Source: Mesorhabditis belari (lineage: Eukaryota > Nematoda > Chromadorea > Rhabditida > Rhabditidae). Taken from it: a stretch of 64,000 nucleotides of DNA. How positions within the stretch are numbered: position 1 is the first letter of the stretch; every line of letters begins with the position of its first letter. The translations under genes and the position numbers were made by a program. Under the pieces are notes generated by a model. The model did not search any database. It had not been told where the DNA came from and saw nothing but the letters and a program-made list of their open reading frames with translations. Shown in pieces: positions 1-12,395 of this stretch. The DNA is taken from positions 4,505,501 to 4,569,500 of the forward strand of contig CAUEEP010000741.1 of the NCBI GenBank assembly GCA_958450365.1, read 5' to 3'.

Positions 1-316
1 TATCTAGCTAGTTAGCGCCGTCTCCAGGGACAAGGAATTCACTAATTCACTAATTTCCAGCCATTTTTCCGAGCAATATTATCGTATTTTGTTGGTGAGG
101 TAGTTTCGCCCACGTATTTCATCAAATTTAGATATATTTAGCTGATTAATAGAGAAATAAAGGTGATGAATGCGAAGAAAGAGATGACTAACGAAACCCT
201 GTTGCCAATTCGGTGACTTTTTCGTCTGATTACTTACCAATTTTGGATCATTTACTCATTGTCAGACGTAATCGGATCAGTCTTTTTTTTAAATCGTCGC
301 ATCATCGTTTTTTTTT

Positions 317-520
317 AATAAGTAGCCGTCGTAGCCGGATTAATAAGTAGTCGTCGTAGCCGGATTAATAAGTAGCCGTCGTAGCAGGATTAATAAGTAG
401 CCGTCGTAGCCGGATTAATAAGTAGCCGTCGTAGCCGACCGGATTAATAAGTAGCCGTCGTAGCCGGATTAATAAGTAGTCGTCGTAGCCGGATTAATAA
501 GTAGCCGTCGTAGCCGACCG
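317..520. repeat. 25-bp minisatellite
   Basis: Eight or so tandem copies of a unit built from AATAAGTAG, CCGTCGTAG and CCGGATT. Some copies carry a CGAC insertion, so the array is slightly irregular. Confidence 0.9.
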
Positions 521-560
521 GATAGGAGTCTTGTCTCCTAGTCGGGGGTCAAAGATTCGA
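505..560 (+). pseudogene. Possible tRNA-like 3' half
   Basis: A B-box-like string AGATTCGATCCC is flanked by a short stem (CGGG/CCCG). No A box is visible upstream because the 25-bp array abuts it. It resembles the 3' half of a tRNA or the head of a tRNA-derived element, but is weak evidence on its own. Confidence 0.35.
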
Positions 561-2096
561 TCCCGGTGGCCAGAAAAATTGGTTCTTTTTCCCATCATTA
601 TGGGTTTTCTTCTTAACGACATTTGGGTAATAGTAATGGGGGTAACTAATTGTAAGCGACCTTGACTCCAAGGTTTCGTCTCGATACATAAATTCTCGAT
701 TGCATCTTGTGGCTCTTCGGTGGCTCTGTACGTCACGGGTTTCAAGAAGGTGCTTTGCTAAAACAATCATTTCTAAGTGAGTCAATATTCTCTGAAAAAT
801 TGTACCCTATCCAAAACTCTAAGCTACATTTTTCGATTTTTCTCTTAAAAAGTATGATACTTGGTATCATATTTTTGGTTATCATACATATAAAATTCTT
901 CTTTTTCTTTCTTTCTTTTTCCCATCATTATGGGTTTTTTCTTAATTTGGATAATTTGGATAATTTGGATAATAATAAACTAAGGGTAAAAATTTCCTTT
1001 GTTAGGTTGAATTCATTAATCGTGTCGAATAAAAAGAAACTTTTTTAAAATCGAAACCAAAACCCAACGCATTTACCAATCGAAATCAATCAAGGTGTTG
1101 ATTTCGCCCAAAATTTTGATCCAAACCCCTTTTTTGCACACCAAGAAAACAAGTTCAACAACAAACAAGAAATAAAGGTGATAAATGCAAAGAAAGAGAT
1201 GACTAATGAAAAGTTGAAAAACTTGTCGACTTCGGTGACTTTTTCGTCTGATTACTTATCAATTTTGGATCATTTACTCATTGTCAGACATAATCGGATC
1301 AGTCTTTTCAATCAAATCAATCAATCGAAACCAAAACCAAACGCATTTACCAATCGAATCAAGGTGTTGATCTGATTTCTTCCAAAATTTTGATCCAAAC
1401 CCCTTTTTTGCACACCAAGAAAACAAGTTCAAAGTTTTCTTGGCTCGGGAAAGCGATCTCATGACGCGTACAATTTTTTTTTTTTTGGGAAAACAATTGC
1501 TTCTTGTGGCTCTATTTCGGTCAAAAAGAGTGAGTAAAGAAAAAGATTTTTGTGTGGGATCTTTGAGACAAAGAAATGAATGAGGAAAGAGACAGAGCAC
1601 ATGTGCATCTCGCATGCGATTCATGGAGTTTGTTTGTCTGCTCTGTCTTGCGACAGGTAAAGATTTGAGTACTTAAAGCATTCATATCGAAGCCAATACA
1701 AGTTTGCATATGTAAAGTTTCTTGTTTTTCACTTTCTTGCTCTTGTACAGTGTATTTCTTGCTCTTGTACAGTGTATTTCTTGCTCTTGTACAGTGTATT
1801 TCAATACCCAAACAGTTTGTTTCAGATCAATTTCAATAGATTCGATTGGATTCAATAGATTTCAGTAGAAAGCCACAAGAAATTTGTCCACTCACTCACA
1901 CTTTTCCACTAGCAATCTCCATTTTCCTCCCCGTATTTCATTAAAGCACTTCTTTAAGCGAATTTTCTCTGTAACATTGTTTAGTTTTATAATTTCCCAT
2001 AACAAAAACAGCACTTCGATTAGCAATATGACTGTTAGTGATTCATTGGAAAGCCTGATTTGATTATTAAAATTATTGATTATTGAAATTATTAAA

Positions 2097-2314
2097 TATC
2101 GTATTTTCTCTAATAGTAGTGCACCCTGCCGAGTTGGTGACTATTTTACGGTTTCCAAGCTTTTGCAGAAGCTCAACACTCAAATCCCCCACAAGATCTC
2201 ATCGTCAGCTACATTTTCCGACCCCACATCGATAGGTTCTGATAAGCGGTTCACGAGATTTCGAGGAAGTCAGGCGACGCTCAGAGTGCACTACTTTTAG
2301 AGAAAATACGGTAA
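2097..2314. mobile_element. Short TIR element (about 220 bp)
   Basis: The ends are inverted repeats of about 30 bp: CGTATTTTCTCTAATAGTAG at the left and the complementary CTACTTTTAGAGAAAATACG at the right, both followed by a matching GTGCA segment. The interior is higher in GC than the flanks. This is the layout of a non-autonomous DNA transposon. No transposase was seen. Confidence 0.7.
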
Positions 2315-2417
2315 TGGATTCTACAGAGCGGCGCCCAGTTATGGAAACTCGTTTTTTGAGACTGTAACTCAACGCCCAATCATTCAATTCCCTTAATTTA
2401 TATCAAGTTACAAGCCA

Positions 2418-2564
2418 ACGAGTTTTTCTCGACACTGGTTTATGCTACAATGCGCGTTTAGGTATCAAAAAATAGCCCTGAATTTCAGCTATTTTTTGAT
2501 ACCAAAGACGCATTTTTTGAAAGTACGGGCGCTTTGAAAAAAATGAAATACTAAAAAACTTTTG
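2418..2564. repeat. TACCGTAAAT-family element, partial copy
   Basis: This copy shares the segment ACGAGTTTTTCTCGACAC, the string ATGCTACAATGCG and an internal hairpin around ATCAAAAAATAGC with copies at 26400-26660 and 39936-40199. Here both outer ends are missing. Confidence 0.8.
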
Positions 2565-2732
2565 AGAATTTATGGCTGAGCCTCTAAAAGAATGCTTGTA
2601 TATTAACAATAACTAACTCCAAAGCCTTCATTCAGTCACTTTAAGTCACTAATAGAAAACTTATGCCTGTAAAACGCTGAGTTTTTATGCTAAATTCCTG
2701 GTTATTCTGATTGAATGTACTAGTCAGCTCAT

Positions 2733-2798
2733 TTTCCAACGATTCAGCTCATTTTCCAACGATTCAGCTCATTTTCCAATGATTCAGCTCATTTTCCA
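2733..2798. repeat. 20-bp tandem repeat
   Basis: Four copies of TCAGCTCATTTTCCAACGAT with one or two substitutions. Confidence 0.85.
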
Positions 2799-3420
2799 TC
2801 CACCAACCTAACTTGATCACAACTTTTCAGATCAAATGGTTAATCAAATCTTTTTAATGGTTAATCCTTTTTTCCTTTTCCAATTTGAAACCTTTCGATC
2901 TCTCTTTTTACAAAAAGTTCCCCATAAAAAAAAACGTTTTTTTTTTTGGGGAAACCCTTGATTCCATTGTGCGCTCTCTCCACTATGTGAACTTTGTACC
3001 CCCAAATTTCCCCAGCCAATATTTCGCCCACTTACTCCGCGATAAAGCAAAAAACTGATCACATACTGGGGATATCCCGTTGAAATTTTTTCATTCCGGG
3101 GTCACTCGACGGGTCCACATGCGTCTCATGTGGCAAAGAGAGCTCTTGTTATTTCAAGAAATTGCTCTTTCCCCGTCTCCTACGCTTGCATCAGCTTTGG
3201 ATTGCCTCTCTTTCCCACTTTTCGCGAAAAAACATCAGAAATTCCCTGTAGTTTTTCGAGTTTCTGATAAAGTTTTGGGGAAAACCCCTGGAATCACCAA
3301 AAGATTCCTTGTCTGAAAAAGATTTGATTAAAAAAGGAAGTAAAAGAAAGTAAAGAAACTAAAAGAAACTTAAAGAAAACTTAAAGAAAGTCACAACTTT
3401 CAGATTACCCCCTTTCAAAG

Positions 3421-3704
3421 CTTTCATAACCGCCAACTGTATCATTCTTTTGCTTGTCGTGTTCCTCGTATTTGGAATAAGTTACCTTGTGATATTTTTT
3501 CGTCTCTGAACTATTTTAAATCCTCAATATATAAGCTCGATCTTGTAGCTCTGTCAATTTTAAATTAGTTTTTAATGTCATATATACACGTGTCTAATTG
3601 TAGTTGTGTTTGTATATCAATTATCTTTCTTCGTCTACGCTGTTCAATCTGTTTGCATTGTCACTTTTCCTTGTCGGATAAAGTATATATATATATATAA
3701 AGTA
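3421..3704 (+). mobile_element. 5'-truncated non-LTR retrotransposon (LINE) 3' end
   Basis: Reading 3421-3568 gives the C-terminus of a LINE reverse-transcriptase polyprotein with the signature RVPRIWNKLP, followed by a block ending FKSSIYKLDL and a TAG stop at 3566-3568. About 130 bp of 3' UTR follow and end in a TAAAGTATATATAT tail. The R-V-P-R-x-W-N-x-L-P motif is typical of jockey/CR1/Rex-like ORF2 C-termini. Everything 5' of this is missing, as expected for truncated target-primed insertion. A second copy lies at 13353-13599 with almost the same 3' UTR. Confidence 0.85.
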
Positions 3705-3930
3705 AATAAACTAAAAGAAACTAAAAGAAACTAAAAGAAACTTAAAGAAAACTTAAAGAAACTTAAAGAAAACTTAAAGAAACTAAAAGAAACTAAAAGA
3801 AAACTTAAAGAAACTTAAAGAAAACTTAAAGAAACTTAAAGAAAGTAAATAAACTAAAAGAAACTAAAAGAAACTAAAAGAAACTAAAAGAAACTAAAAG
3901 AAGACTTAAAGAAAACTAAAAGAAAGTTTA
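3705..3930. repeat. AAACTAAAAG-type 10-11 bp array
   Basis: About twenty copies of AAACTAAAAGA and AAACTTAAAGA alternate. The array starts directly after the LINE tail, and a shorter run lies just before the LINE at 3335-3385, so the LINE may have inserted into it. Confidence 0.85.
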
Positions 3931-5081
3931 TTAACGAAAATAAAAGCTTTATCAGAAAAGATCTTAGAGGAGATTCTAAAGGAATTTCTTGAAGAAAATG
4001 ATCAAAAGAAAGAACCAAAAGAAAGAACAAGAAACATTGTAAACTTCTAGAACCAGAAACGTTCTAACAATTCTAACAATTCTAACATTTCTAACATTTC
4101 TAACATTTCTAACAATTCTAAACTTCCGAAACATTCTAAACATCAATACAAGCCAGTTTAAAACCGAAAACTGAGCTTATTTGAAGAAATTCCCTTAGAA
4201 GGCTCATGTTATATTCTTATTTGTTATTCTAAAGTTATTTTAAAGTTATTCTAAAGTTATTCTAAAGTTTTTGAATCATATTTGTCAAAATCATTTAACT
4301 AATCCAGTTTTCCAACCAATTCTGAACTCATTTTCAAATCAAAATCTCAATCTAAATCGCTAAGCGATCAAAAGATTTAGCTTTAGATTTTTTATTTAGC
4401 TTTAGATTAGCTTTAGCTTTAGATTTAGCCCTAGATTTAGCTTTCAACCGTTTCAGCAAAAGAAAAAAAAACAGTGAAAGAGCTAAATCACTTAAAAATT
4501 GATGGTTTTAAAAGTTTATAATTCAATTTATCTCTCAATTCACATTTTCTCAACACATTTTTCTCTTACTTGTATCGTTTTTCAGCTCTCTAAGTATATC
4601 TAGTTCAAAATTTCACCGACTTTGCAACGAAAACAATCTCTCCCTTGCATCGGAAATTTTTACGATTTTTGTGATATGCAGATTGTTTGACGAACCAGGG
4701 AGAGGCTCGAATTCACGTGAATTTCCCGGCGCACCTAGTTGGGTGGAGATGGCTAGTTCAGTTGACCACATGACTCTTTCCTTTTCCCCTCCCACCGATA
4801 CCAATCTTGTTTCCCTGTGCACCCCGGTCATGTGGGTGCTCATTGTTTGTCGCCAACACAAAATAGATTTGCTGATAAATGATTACGATGAGCCTGCGAT
4901 GAGTCTGCGATGAGCCTGCGATGATTGGGTGCAAAGAATACAATAGTCGACTGCACGACAATAGCTGCAAGAAAGAAAGAGAAAGGAGGGTTCAAGGAGG
5001 TTGAATTTGATGCTTGAATTTGATGAGCTTTGTGAATGATGAGGCTTTATGAATCTGCTAAAACGGTATACTAAATCGGAG

Positions 5082-5222
5082 AAGCCAAACGAGCAAGAGT
5101 CACAGCCAAACGAGCAAGACTCACAACTAAACGAGCAAGAGTCACAGCCAAACGAGCGAGCAAGACTCACAGCTAAACGAGCAAGAGTCACAGCCAAACG
5201 AGCAAGAATCACAGCCAAACCA
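5082..5222. repeat. 21-bp minisatellite
   Basis: Six to seven copies of AGCCAAACGAGCAAGAGTCAC. The period is a multiple of three, which keeps open frames on both strands; no start, signal or homology supports a gene. Confidence 0.85.
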
Positions 5223-6246
5223 GAGTCATAGCTATCAGTTTAGTTTAGCTTATCAGTTTAGTTTAGGTATCAAAAATCAAATATCTTTCAAACTTTTCAA
5301 TTCATTTTCTAGTGAAATGAGTAAAACAAGTTTTTGTTAACAATTTTTAGCATTTTTGAAACAATTATCATAGAAAATGCTAAGAATTGTGTAAAAACAA
5401 GTTAAGTTCAGAAAAGATTTTAAAACAGGCAAGCCAAAGTGTAATTTGATATAAAAGGCAAGCCAAACTGGTTTCACAATTTTGTACATCCGGTACCAAG
5501 TGTACTGAACCAAAAAATAGATGCTGAAGCCACTCAGCAATCACTGATTCCAGATCAAAGATCTGAAATGAGTGATTGCTCTCTAAGAAGATGAGACTCT
5601 GATAGACTAGATTTATACGGTGAAAAGAACCCTCAAGAAACCACTAAACCACCAAACCACCAAATCTATCTTTTTATTAAACCCAAGTAGTAAAACTTCA
5701 CCGCCAACTCATTCCCTAGCAATACTTTGATCCATTTTGTGTAGTCCTGTACTCGGAACCTTGCCCTTTCACAACCCAAATCAAAGAATCGTAAAAGCTT
5801 GGCCGTCTGCACTTTGTCCGCCTTGACTCCAAGCTTGCAAAATACAAAGTAGAAAAGTTATCAGTGTTTGAGATACGGTAACTTTTTCAGTTCATGATCA
5901 AAAGCAGTTCAGAGTTTCGTCGACAGATTTGTCGATTTCCTTGTTTAGAAAAGATTTCCTTGGAAAAGAGATCATTGTCTTTGTGTCTATTGTCATTGAA
6001 AAAATTGTTGTTAGCTTGGATTTGAAGTCTCTTCTTTCTTTAAGTCTTTATTCACTAGAAAAGTGTCAAGGTTTCGATTTTTAAAGCTAAAAACATTTGG
6101 TTTTGGTAGAACGCATTTGGTAGAACTTTGTAAGTAATTTGATGGCTTTGATCAAGGCTTTAATTCAAATAAAACAATTGAAACCAATTTTTGATTCAAA
6201 ACAAAACAATTGAAGCCAAGCCAGTCCATAAAGCTAACTTTTGCTT

Positions 6247-6338
6247 GAAGAATAACTACAAGAATCACTTGCAAGTATAGAAATAGGATCGCTTGATCCC
6301 ATTTCTATACTTGCAAGTGATTCTTGTAGTTATTCTTC
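6247..6338. repeat. Perfect 38-bp inverted repeat (hairpin)
   Basis: The arms 6247-6284 and 6301-6338 are exact reverse complements over 38 bp with a 16-nt loop that itself contains GGATC/GATCC. Transcribed, it would fold into a long perfect stem. Confidence 0.95.
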
Positions 6339-7557
6339 TACTTTGTGAGCAGTTTGATCCAAGCAGCTGGCCAAATTCATCCAGATCAGATCCAGATCAA
6401 ATCCAGATCACAATTCTACAAATTCTACAAACTAGTTTGCAAAGTTATTCCTGTAAAAACTTGCCGAAATCTCATGTTTGCTTTCTGCTTTTTTTCAAAT
6501 TGGGTTCGATTCAACAGACACGGGGAGCACGCTTCGAGCAGAGAACATTTCGCACACAGCTTGGCTGTGAGCAGTGAGCTTTTTTCGGGGTGGCTGTCTG
6601 ATGCAATCGGTGAGCACTCACAGGGAAGAGAAAAAACCGATCATCGAGGGGAATAGAGAGAATGCACTCCAAAATAAAATACCGTATCTAAATCATAAAT
6701 TTTTGTGCTAAAGTCATCAGTCTCAGAAATTTCCTAGCCTTGCCAGTTCTTTTCCTTTGCTTGAAGAAGATCTTGGAATGTGCCGAGCGAGCAAGTTCTA
6801 CGATCTTTTTCCAAAGATGAAAAGATCATCTTTGGTGCAGAACTTCCTCAACGCCAAAGAATTACAGTTTTTGATGAAAACTCGATGTTTTGCGAAGAGA
6901 AAGTTCGATGCTTTGAAAGAGATTTTGTTCTAAAAATTTCCCCAAAGATGAATGAAAGGATAAGAATTTATTTATGAATAAGAAAAAGCTTTTCATTCAC
7001 AATCGTGGTCACAAAAGAATGGCCAAAGAAAAGTCAAATCGAGATTCCCCATTTTCCCGACTTTTCCCTTTCAAAGTCGATTGAATGGGGAAAATCTTTG
7101 GATAAAAAAAACGCCGGGTTGATCCATTCTCAGCCCACATCCACCCTCGCACTGATCCGCCAATCTCGAACTAATTGCTTAAATTCTGTTTGTCTCTATT
7201 GTGAAAAGTGAGATTTGTGATAATCGGGTCTTTTCGCAGCAGAATTTTGGGTGGGAGTGGAGAAAAAGAGAAAGGAGGGAGCCCCAGGGGAACTCCATGG
7301 AGAAGGGGCGGGGCCAACCCTCGCCTCTTCTACCCGATCAAGGTCCCACCTTCAAATACCGGCTCTGATCTGAAAGAAACTTTGCTGCACTTGCATTCTG
7401 AGCTTTATTTCAATAATTTTACTACAGTTTCATTGTCGTTGTAGTAGTCTTTTGGTCAAAGTTGGAATCCGGTTTGATCCTTCTCATATCAAAGAGAATT
7501 TTCAGTTCTTTTAGCTCAATTTAGCCTCAATCTCATTGTTGAATTCTCAATGTTTGA

Positions 7558-7835
7558 TTGTTTTAAATTGTTGATTAGATTGTTTGAAGTTGTTGATTAG
7601 ATTGTTTGTAGTTGTTGATTAGATTGTTTGAAGTTGTTGATTAGATTGTTTGAAGTTGTTCATTAGATTGTTTGAAGTTGTTCATTAGATTGTTTGAAGT
7701 TGTTCATTAGATTGTTTTAAATTGTTGATTAGATTGTTTGAAGTTGTTGATTAGATTGTTTGAAGTTGTTCATTAGATTGTTTGAAGTTGTTCATTAGAT
7801 TGTTTGAAGTTGTTGATTAGATTGTTTGTTTTTGT
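7558..7835. repeat. 22-bp minisatellite
   Basis: About twelve copies of a 22-bp unit, GATTGTTTGAAGTTG plus TTGATTA or TTCATTA. It decays at the 3' end into TTTTAAAACG-containing repeats. Confidence 0.9.
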
Positions 7836-8014
7836 TTTAAAACGTTTACTAGATTAGTATCTTTAAATCTTTGTTGTTTTTTGTTTTAAAACGTTTGTTA
7901 AACTAGTAGCTTTAAATAGCTATAAGCTAGTAGCTTTAAATCTTGAAATTTTCAGTATCTTTCTTTATCATTATCGTTTATCAAGTATCAAGTATCTTTT
8001 AGCTTTCAATATGA

Positions 8015-8275
8015 TTAATCTTTCAATATCTTTCAAGCTCTTTCAAGCTCTTTTAAGCTCTTTCAAACTCTTTCAAACTCTTTCAAGCTCTTTCAATCTC
8101 TTTCAAGCTCTTTCAAGCTCTATCAATCTCTTTCAATCTCTTTCAATATCTATCAATATCTATCAATATCAGCTTTTAATATCAGCCTTTAATATCAGCC
8201 TTTAATATCAGCTTTTAATATCAGCTTTCAATATCATCTTTTAATATCACCTTTTAATATCATTTCAATATTATC
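8015..8275. repeat. CTCTTTCAA and ATCAGCTTTTA short-period arrays
   Basis: A 9-bp repeat (CTCTTTCAA/G) runs to about 8150 and passes into ATCTATCAAT, then an 11-12 bp TTTAATATCAGC repeat. The single open frame through it is a by-product. Confidence 0.85.
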
Positions 8276-9009
8276 TTTCCCATTTTCTCATCCATCCATC
8301 AATCTTTCATTTTAGCTACTCCAAAACTTACCTCAATGAGGTTAACTTAACTAGCTTCTTAAATGGATTCAATTCATTTCCGATTGACTAGCTAACTACT
8401 GCTAAATTCGTTTTACAAACGACTAAAAAGATTTTACTAAAGCTGTAGATGTAGATGCTTATAACATCTACATCTACGGCTCTCTGGGAAATGGAAAACT
8501 CTCATTTCCCAGAATTCCCCAACTAGTACTCGTCACTGTTTATACAGGCTACGAATGGCCAGCTCAAATGATAAGAGAATATCGGTGTTCCGAATCGGTT
8601 CCAATGTGAGACTGTCCCCTTTCCCCGCTTTTCCTCTCAGTGCAGTCTCCTGTCTGATGCAAGAGTCATACGGTGTTTCACTATTCCCCGAGACGCGTGC
8701 TCACAGCGTGGCTCTTCCCACCCACAATCGGTGTTTTCTCCCCGAGTTCTCTCTCAAATCTCTCAAATCTCTCAAATCTCTTCACTTTTCCCATCTTTTT
8801 CTCCATTTGTCAGCAAACACTTTTTTGGCTGAGTCTATTAAAGGAGAGAGAGAGACAGTGATGAGCTCTGCAGTTGGTCATGAGTGAACAGTGAACTGTT
8901 TTTTTGCAAGAATTGTTTCATTTCCTTTCCTTTCCTTGTTTCATTCTTTATTTGGGAGAGTTCAAATTGTATCACTTTTAAAGCTTTAAAGTTTTCCATT
9001 TATTGAATC

Positions 9010-9112
9010 TGGTCTAGATTTTGTAAGTCAATAGACTTACATCAAGCAGACTTACAGCAAGCAGACTTACAACAAGCAGACTTACAACAAGCAGACTTAC
9101 AGCAAGCACTTA
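9010..9112. repeat. 15-bp tandem repeat
   Basis: Five copies of CAGACTTACAACAAG lie 270 bp upstream of the start of the Max-like gene. Confidence 0.8.
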
Positions 9113-9379
9113 CAGCTGAAAACAGCAATAGCTTGTTTTAAACAATAGCCTGTTTCCAGCAATAGTTTCATTTCTGAATGCTGATTTCAGCAATTCAACA
9201 ATTGCTATCCAATTTTCCAATTGTTTATCTATTATTCAATTGTTTATCTATTATTGTTTATCTATTATTGTTTATCTATTATCCAATTGTTTATTCAATT
9301 CTTCTCAAGCTATTGTTCTCAATCTTTCCCAAGCCTCTTAAACTCCAATTTCCAGTTCACCAGTTCTCCAGTTCACAAA

Positions 9380-11740
9380 ATGACCTCAGCATTTCTCGAG
9401 AAACACGACTCGATCGACAGTCAACGATCAAGAAAGCGACAGCACTCGGATGATGTCGATTTGTCAGATGTGAGTCTAAAAATTTGCATTTAATACTGAT
9501 ACTGATACTGATACATGCAAAGGTTTTGTCTTTTTAAAAATCCATCCACTAAAACAATCGTTCTCGTTCCATAGTTCATTCATCCGCCACTGCAACTTTC
9601 CCCCATTCCCTTTTCCTTTGCAATTTTCCCGTTCATCAAAAAAGTTAGCATAAATCCGATTCTCATTCTTTTCATTGAAATATACAAAAAAAATAATTCA
9701 AAGAATCTATTGAATGGAATCTTTGAATCGTTTTCTTGAATCTCCTAGAATTCCCTCAGATCCTCCCCCGTCCTCTCCTTTTCCTCTTCTTTTTTTTTCT
9801 TCTCCACTAATCCGTTCTTCTCATCCACCCCCACCAAGATTCATTTCTTTACAAATTTATTTTTTGTAAAGGATTTCCCCACTAATCTCCGATAGAAAAA
9901 ATGTGGTTATAAGCCAAAAAAATCATCAAAAATCCGGATCGACTCGAGCGGGGAGCTGAAAAATACCGGATATTCGAGATTATTGGGATCTAGAACCCTG
10001 GGATTATTGGGATCTAGAAGGGTATTCAATTGAAAATCAAAGGGATAAACTTTATAAATCAATGGAAGGTTGTTGAAGGATGATTGAGAAGTTAGAAAGT
10101 AGTAAGTTGCTCGCAAATCTTGCAATGAGTTAGTTAGCTGTTAGTGTCAGCTGTTGAGCTGTTGGCCTTGGAGTTGTTGGTGTCAGATTGGCCCACCATC
10201 TTCTGTGTGGCTTAATAGCTCAACTTATTAGCTCAAGAGCTTGACAGGTATCGGATAACTTTACGATAACATCAGATAGCTGGCTAACTTTGAATCGAAT
10301 CGAAGAATCGAATCAGAATCGCATCAGAATCAAATCAGAATCAAATCTTATCAATAGAATTTCAGGATGACATCATCTCAACTCCATCCGTTGAAGAGGA
10401 TCGTCGCGCCCACCACAATGAATTAGAGAGAAGACGGAGAGATCATATCAAAGATCATTTCATGACATTGAAAGGAGCCATTCCGTTGCTTGATGGAGAA
10501 AAGGTACAATCATTTCCCTAGAATCCCGAATATCTTCCCATTTCCAGTCCTCCCGTGCTCTGATTCTTAAACGCGCCGTCGAGTACATCTCCATACTTCA
10601 ATCGAAACTCAACGAGAATCAAATGCACGTCGAGCAGTTGAAGCGACGAAATGAACAACTTGAAGCTAAATGTAAGCAAAAGCTGAAAATTTCCAATTTA
10701 CTGTTTTCATTTCAGTGTGTCAACGCGAGCAATTGGTGGTCGATCCGATGATCTCGTTGCAGAGCTCGCAAATCTCGCAAATCGCCACCACGTCAGCATC
10801 GAGGCCGATCCTCTCACTCTTGCCTCTAAGCACAGCTATGCCGACAATTCCGGTGCCTACTAGGTTAGTATTAAAATGGATTTAAGGATTTATTACATGT
10901 GGAAAGTTTGCAAAAAATTGTTCTAGAAAGTCCGCTAAATATTGTTTAATGAAATTCTTGATTTAAATTGAAACAATATTCTATAGTAAGCTTTTCGCCT
11001 AAAGCTTTTCTACAGTAGTAGTGTTTAATTGTAGACAGTCATACTATAATCGATTGCCACTGGATATTATAATAAAGAAGTAAAGGAATTGGCAAGAAAA
11101 AGTAGATTTCCGGAGAGGGGAACCCTCGACTTTTTGAAGATTGACCTAAACCGACCTAAACGGACCTAAGGACTTTTCGATCTAAACGGACAATTGCTCT
11201 AACCACTGAGCTATCCGGTGCCTTAGCTTGCCAAGAGCTTGCCAAGAGAAAGAGGGAAAGACATCATTAGCTTGCTGACCTAGTTATCAAAACTTTTCCC
11301 GATTTTACAAGCCTTGAACTCTCAACTGCTAGCAACTCTAAACTAGCCTTAGCTAGCCCTTCGAAACTAGCCCTTTGAAACTCTCCAGCTGTTCAGAAAT
11401 TCGAAACTCATCCATTCGGCAATGATTGATTTACTAGCTGCTATAGTTTAATGATAAAATCCCATCCAACCCTCTCATTCCATCCATTTTCAGCCCTCCT
11501 TCCATCCCAGCACTCCCTGGTCTCTCCTTCAACAATCTTTCCCCATCGGATCTCCTCCAATTGACCCAAGCCATCCTTGCCACTTCATCCACCTCGACCC
11601 TTCCCCAATCCTCTCCACCATTCCCATCACCGATCTCCGCCCCATTCTCATCTACTCCACTTTTCTCGCCGAATCTCCAAATCCTTTCGCTAAACGAGCC
11701 AAATTTCTCAACAAATCGAGCCATGACTGTACCGTATTAA
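9380..11740 (+). CDS. mxl-1: Max-like bHLH leucine-zipper transcription factor
   Basis: Five exons keep phase: 9380-9469, 10366-10503, 10548-10671, 10716-10863, 11494-11740 (248 residues). Exons 2 and 3 encode a Max-type bHLH at about residues 42-96: basic region [15 protein letters not shown] with the E-box-contacting H47, E51 and R55, then helix-loop-helix ending [19 protein letters not shown] heptad zipper follows (LQSKLNENQ through LEA). The family binds CACGTG E-boxes as dimers; nematode MXL-1 partners the Mad-like MDL-1. The basic/HLH sequence fits MXL-1 best. The tail from residue 118 is rich in S, P, T and Q and is longer than I expect for short Max proteins; the last exon is supported by its acceptor (TTTTCAG) and open frame. 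If the final intron were retained, a short tail ending LVLKWI would result. AATAAA at 11944-11949 is a candidate poly(A) signal. Intron 4 holds a tRNA-like sequence. Confidence 0.9.
11109..11222 (-). pseudogene. tRNA-like sequence in Max-gene intron 4
   Basis: The minus strand reads GGATAGCTCAGTGGTTAGAG (a good A box) and, about 75 bp on, a damaged B box, GAGGGTTCCCCTCTCC. The separation is too large for a tRNA because a CCTAAACGGA-type repeat sits between them. It is a decayed tRNA or tRNA-derived element, not a functional tRNA. Confidence 0.6.
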
Positions 11741-12395
11741 TTTCCCGATTTCTCATTCTTTACCTCTTTTGTTCATTTGGCCCATTTGGTCCATTTGGTC
11801 CATTTGGCCATGTCCATTTTCCCAGGATTTCCTTTGATCTCATGTATTCAGCTCATTTTGACTCATTTGACTTTAGAGATTCCTTTTCTCGGCACACATA
11901 TCTGTTTAGATCTTTTCTTTTATTTGTAAATACTCAGAAAAGGAATAAATATGAAATCATGACTTGTAACATGACACAGAAAGCGGGAAAGACATTGCAG
12001 AAAGCAGAAAGACATTGCAGGAAAGACAAAACATTGCAAACTATGAGCAATTCTTTATCTGGATTCAAAGCTGTTAGTTCTGATTGAAAGAAGTGAAAGA
12101 CAAGAATTTCTCTTTTAAAAAAAGGGTAATTTAAAAGTATCAATAGAAAAACTGAACAAGCTGCTTGCTTAGAGTGTGTTCCTCTCAAGCAAATGTTCCA
12201 TTCAATGAAACAATTGCATCTTTGCATTTACAATTTTTTACTCAAACAATTGTCAAGTAATGCACATTCTAAATGTCAAGTAATGCACACTTATTCTCCT
12301 AATCGAAACATATAACTTAAAAAAATAATTTTCATTTTATTTTCTGTTAGTCAAACGTGTATGGTGTAACGTAATTTACCGTAAATGCTGTATTA

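Larger units (their letters stand above)
149..1431. repeat. Locally duplicated block
   Basis: About 140 bp at 149-288 recurs at 1166-1310 (shared core AAAGAGATGACTAA and ATCATTTACTCATTGTCAGA). A second segment at 1050-1157 recurs at 1325-1431. The copies differ at many sites, so the duplication is not recent. No coding sense was recognised in it. Confidence 0.75.
1..9379. other. Gene-poor, repeat-rich upstream region
   Basis: I find no chain of exons here that keeps phase and resembles a known family. The open frames present fall in simple repeats or in AT-rich sequence and have no conserved motif. The region holds tandem arrays, a LINE 3' end, a short TIR element and a perfect hairpin, listed separately. 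Short GC-richer islands at about 3090-3270, 4680-4830, 6510-6660 and 8555-8890 could be regulatory or 5' exons of the Max-like gene that starts at 9380, but nothing proves it. Confidence 0.6.

Noticed and set aside
1274..1811. Minus-strand frames of about 100 codons
   Set aside because: They lie over a degenerate duplicated block, with no motif and no conserved splice partners.
7558..7835. Possible CRISPR-like spaced repeats
   Set aside because: Units are directly contiguous with no unique spacers, and the organism is a eukaryote; it is a minisatellite.
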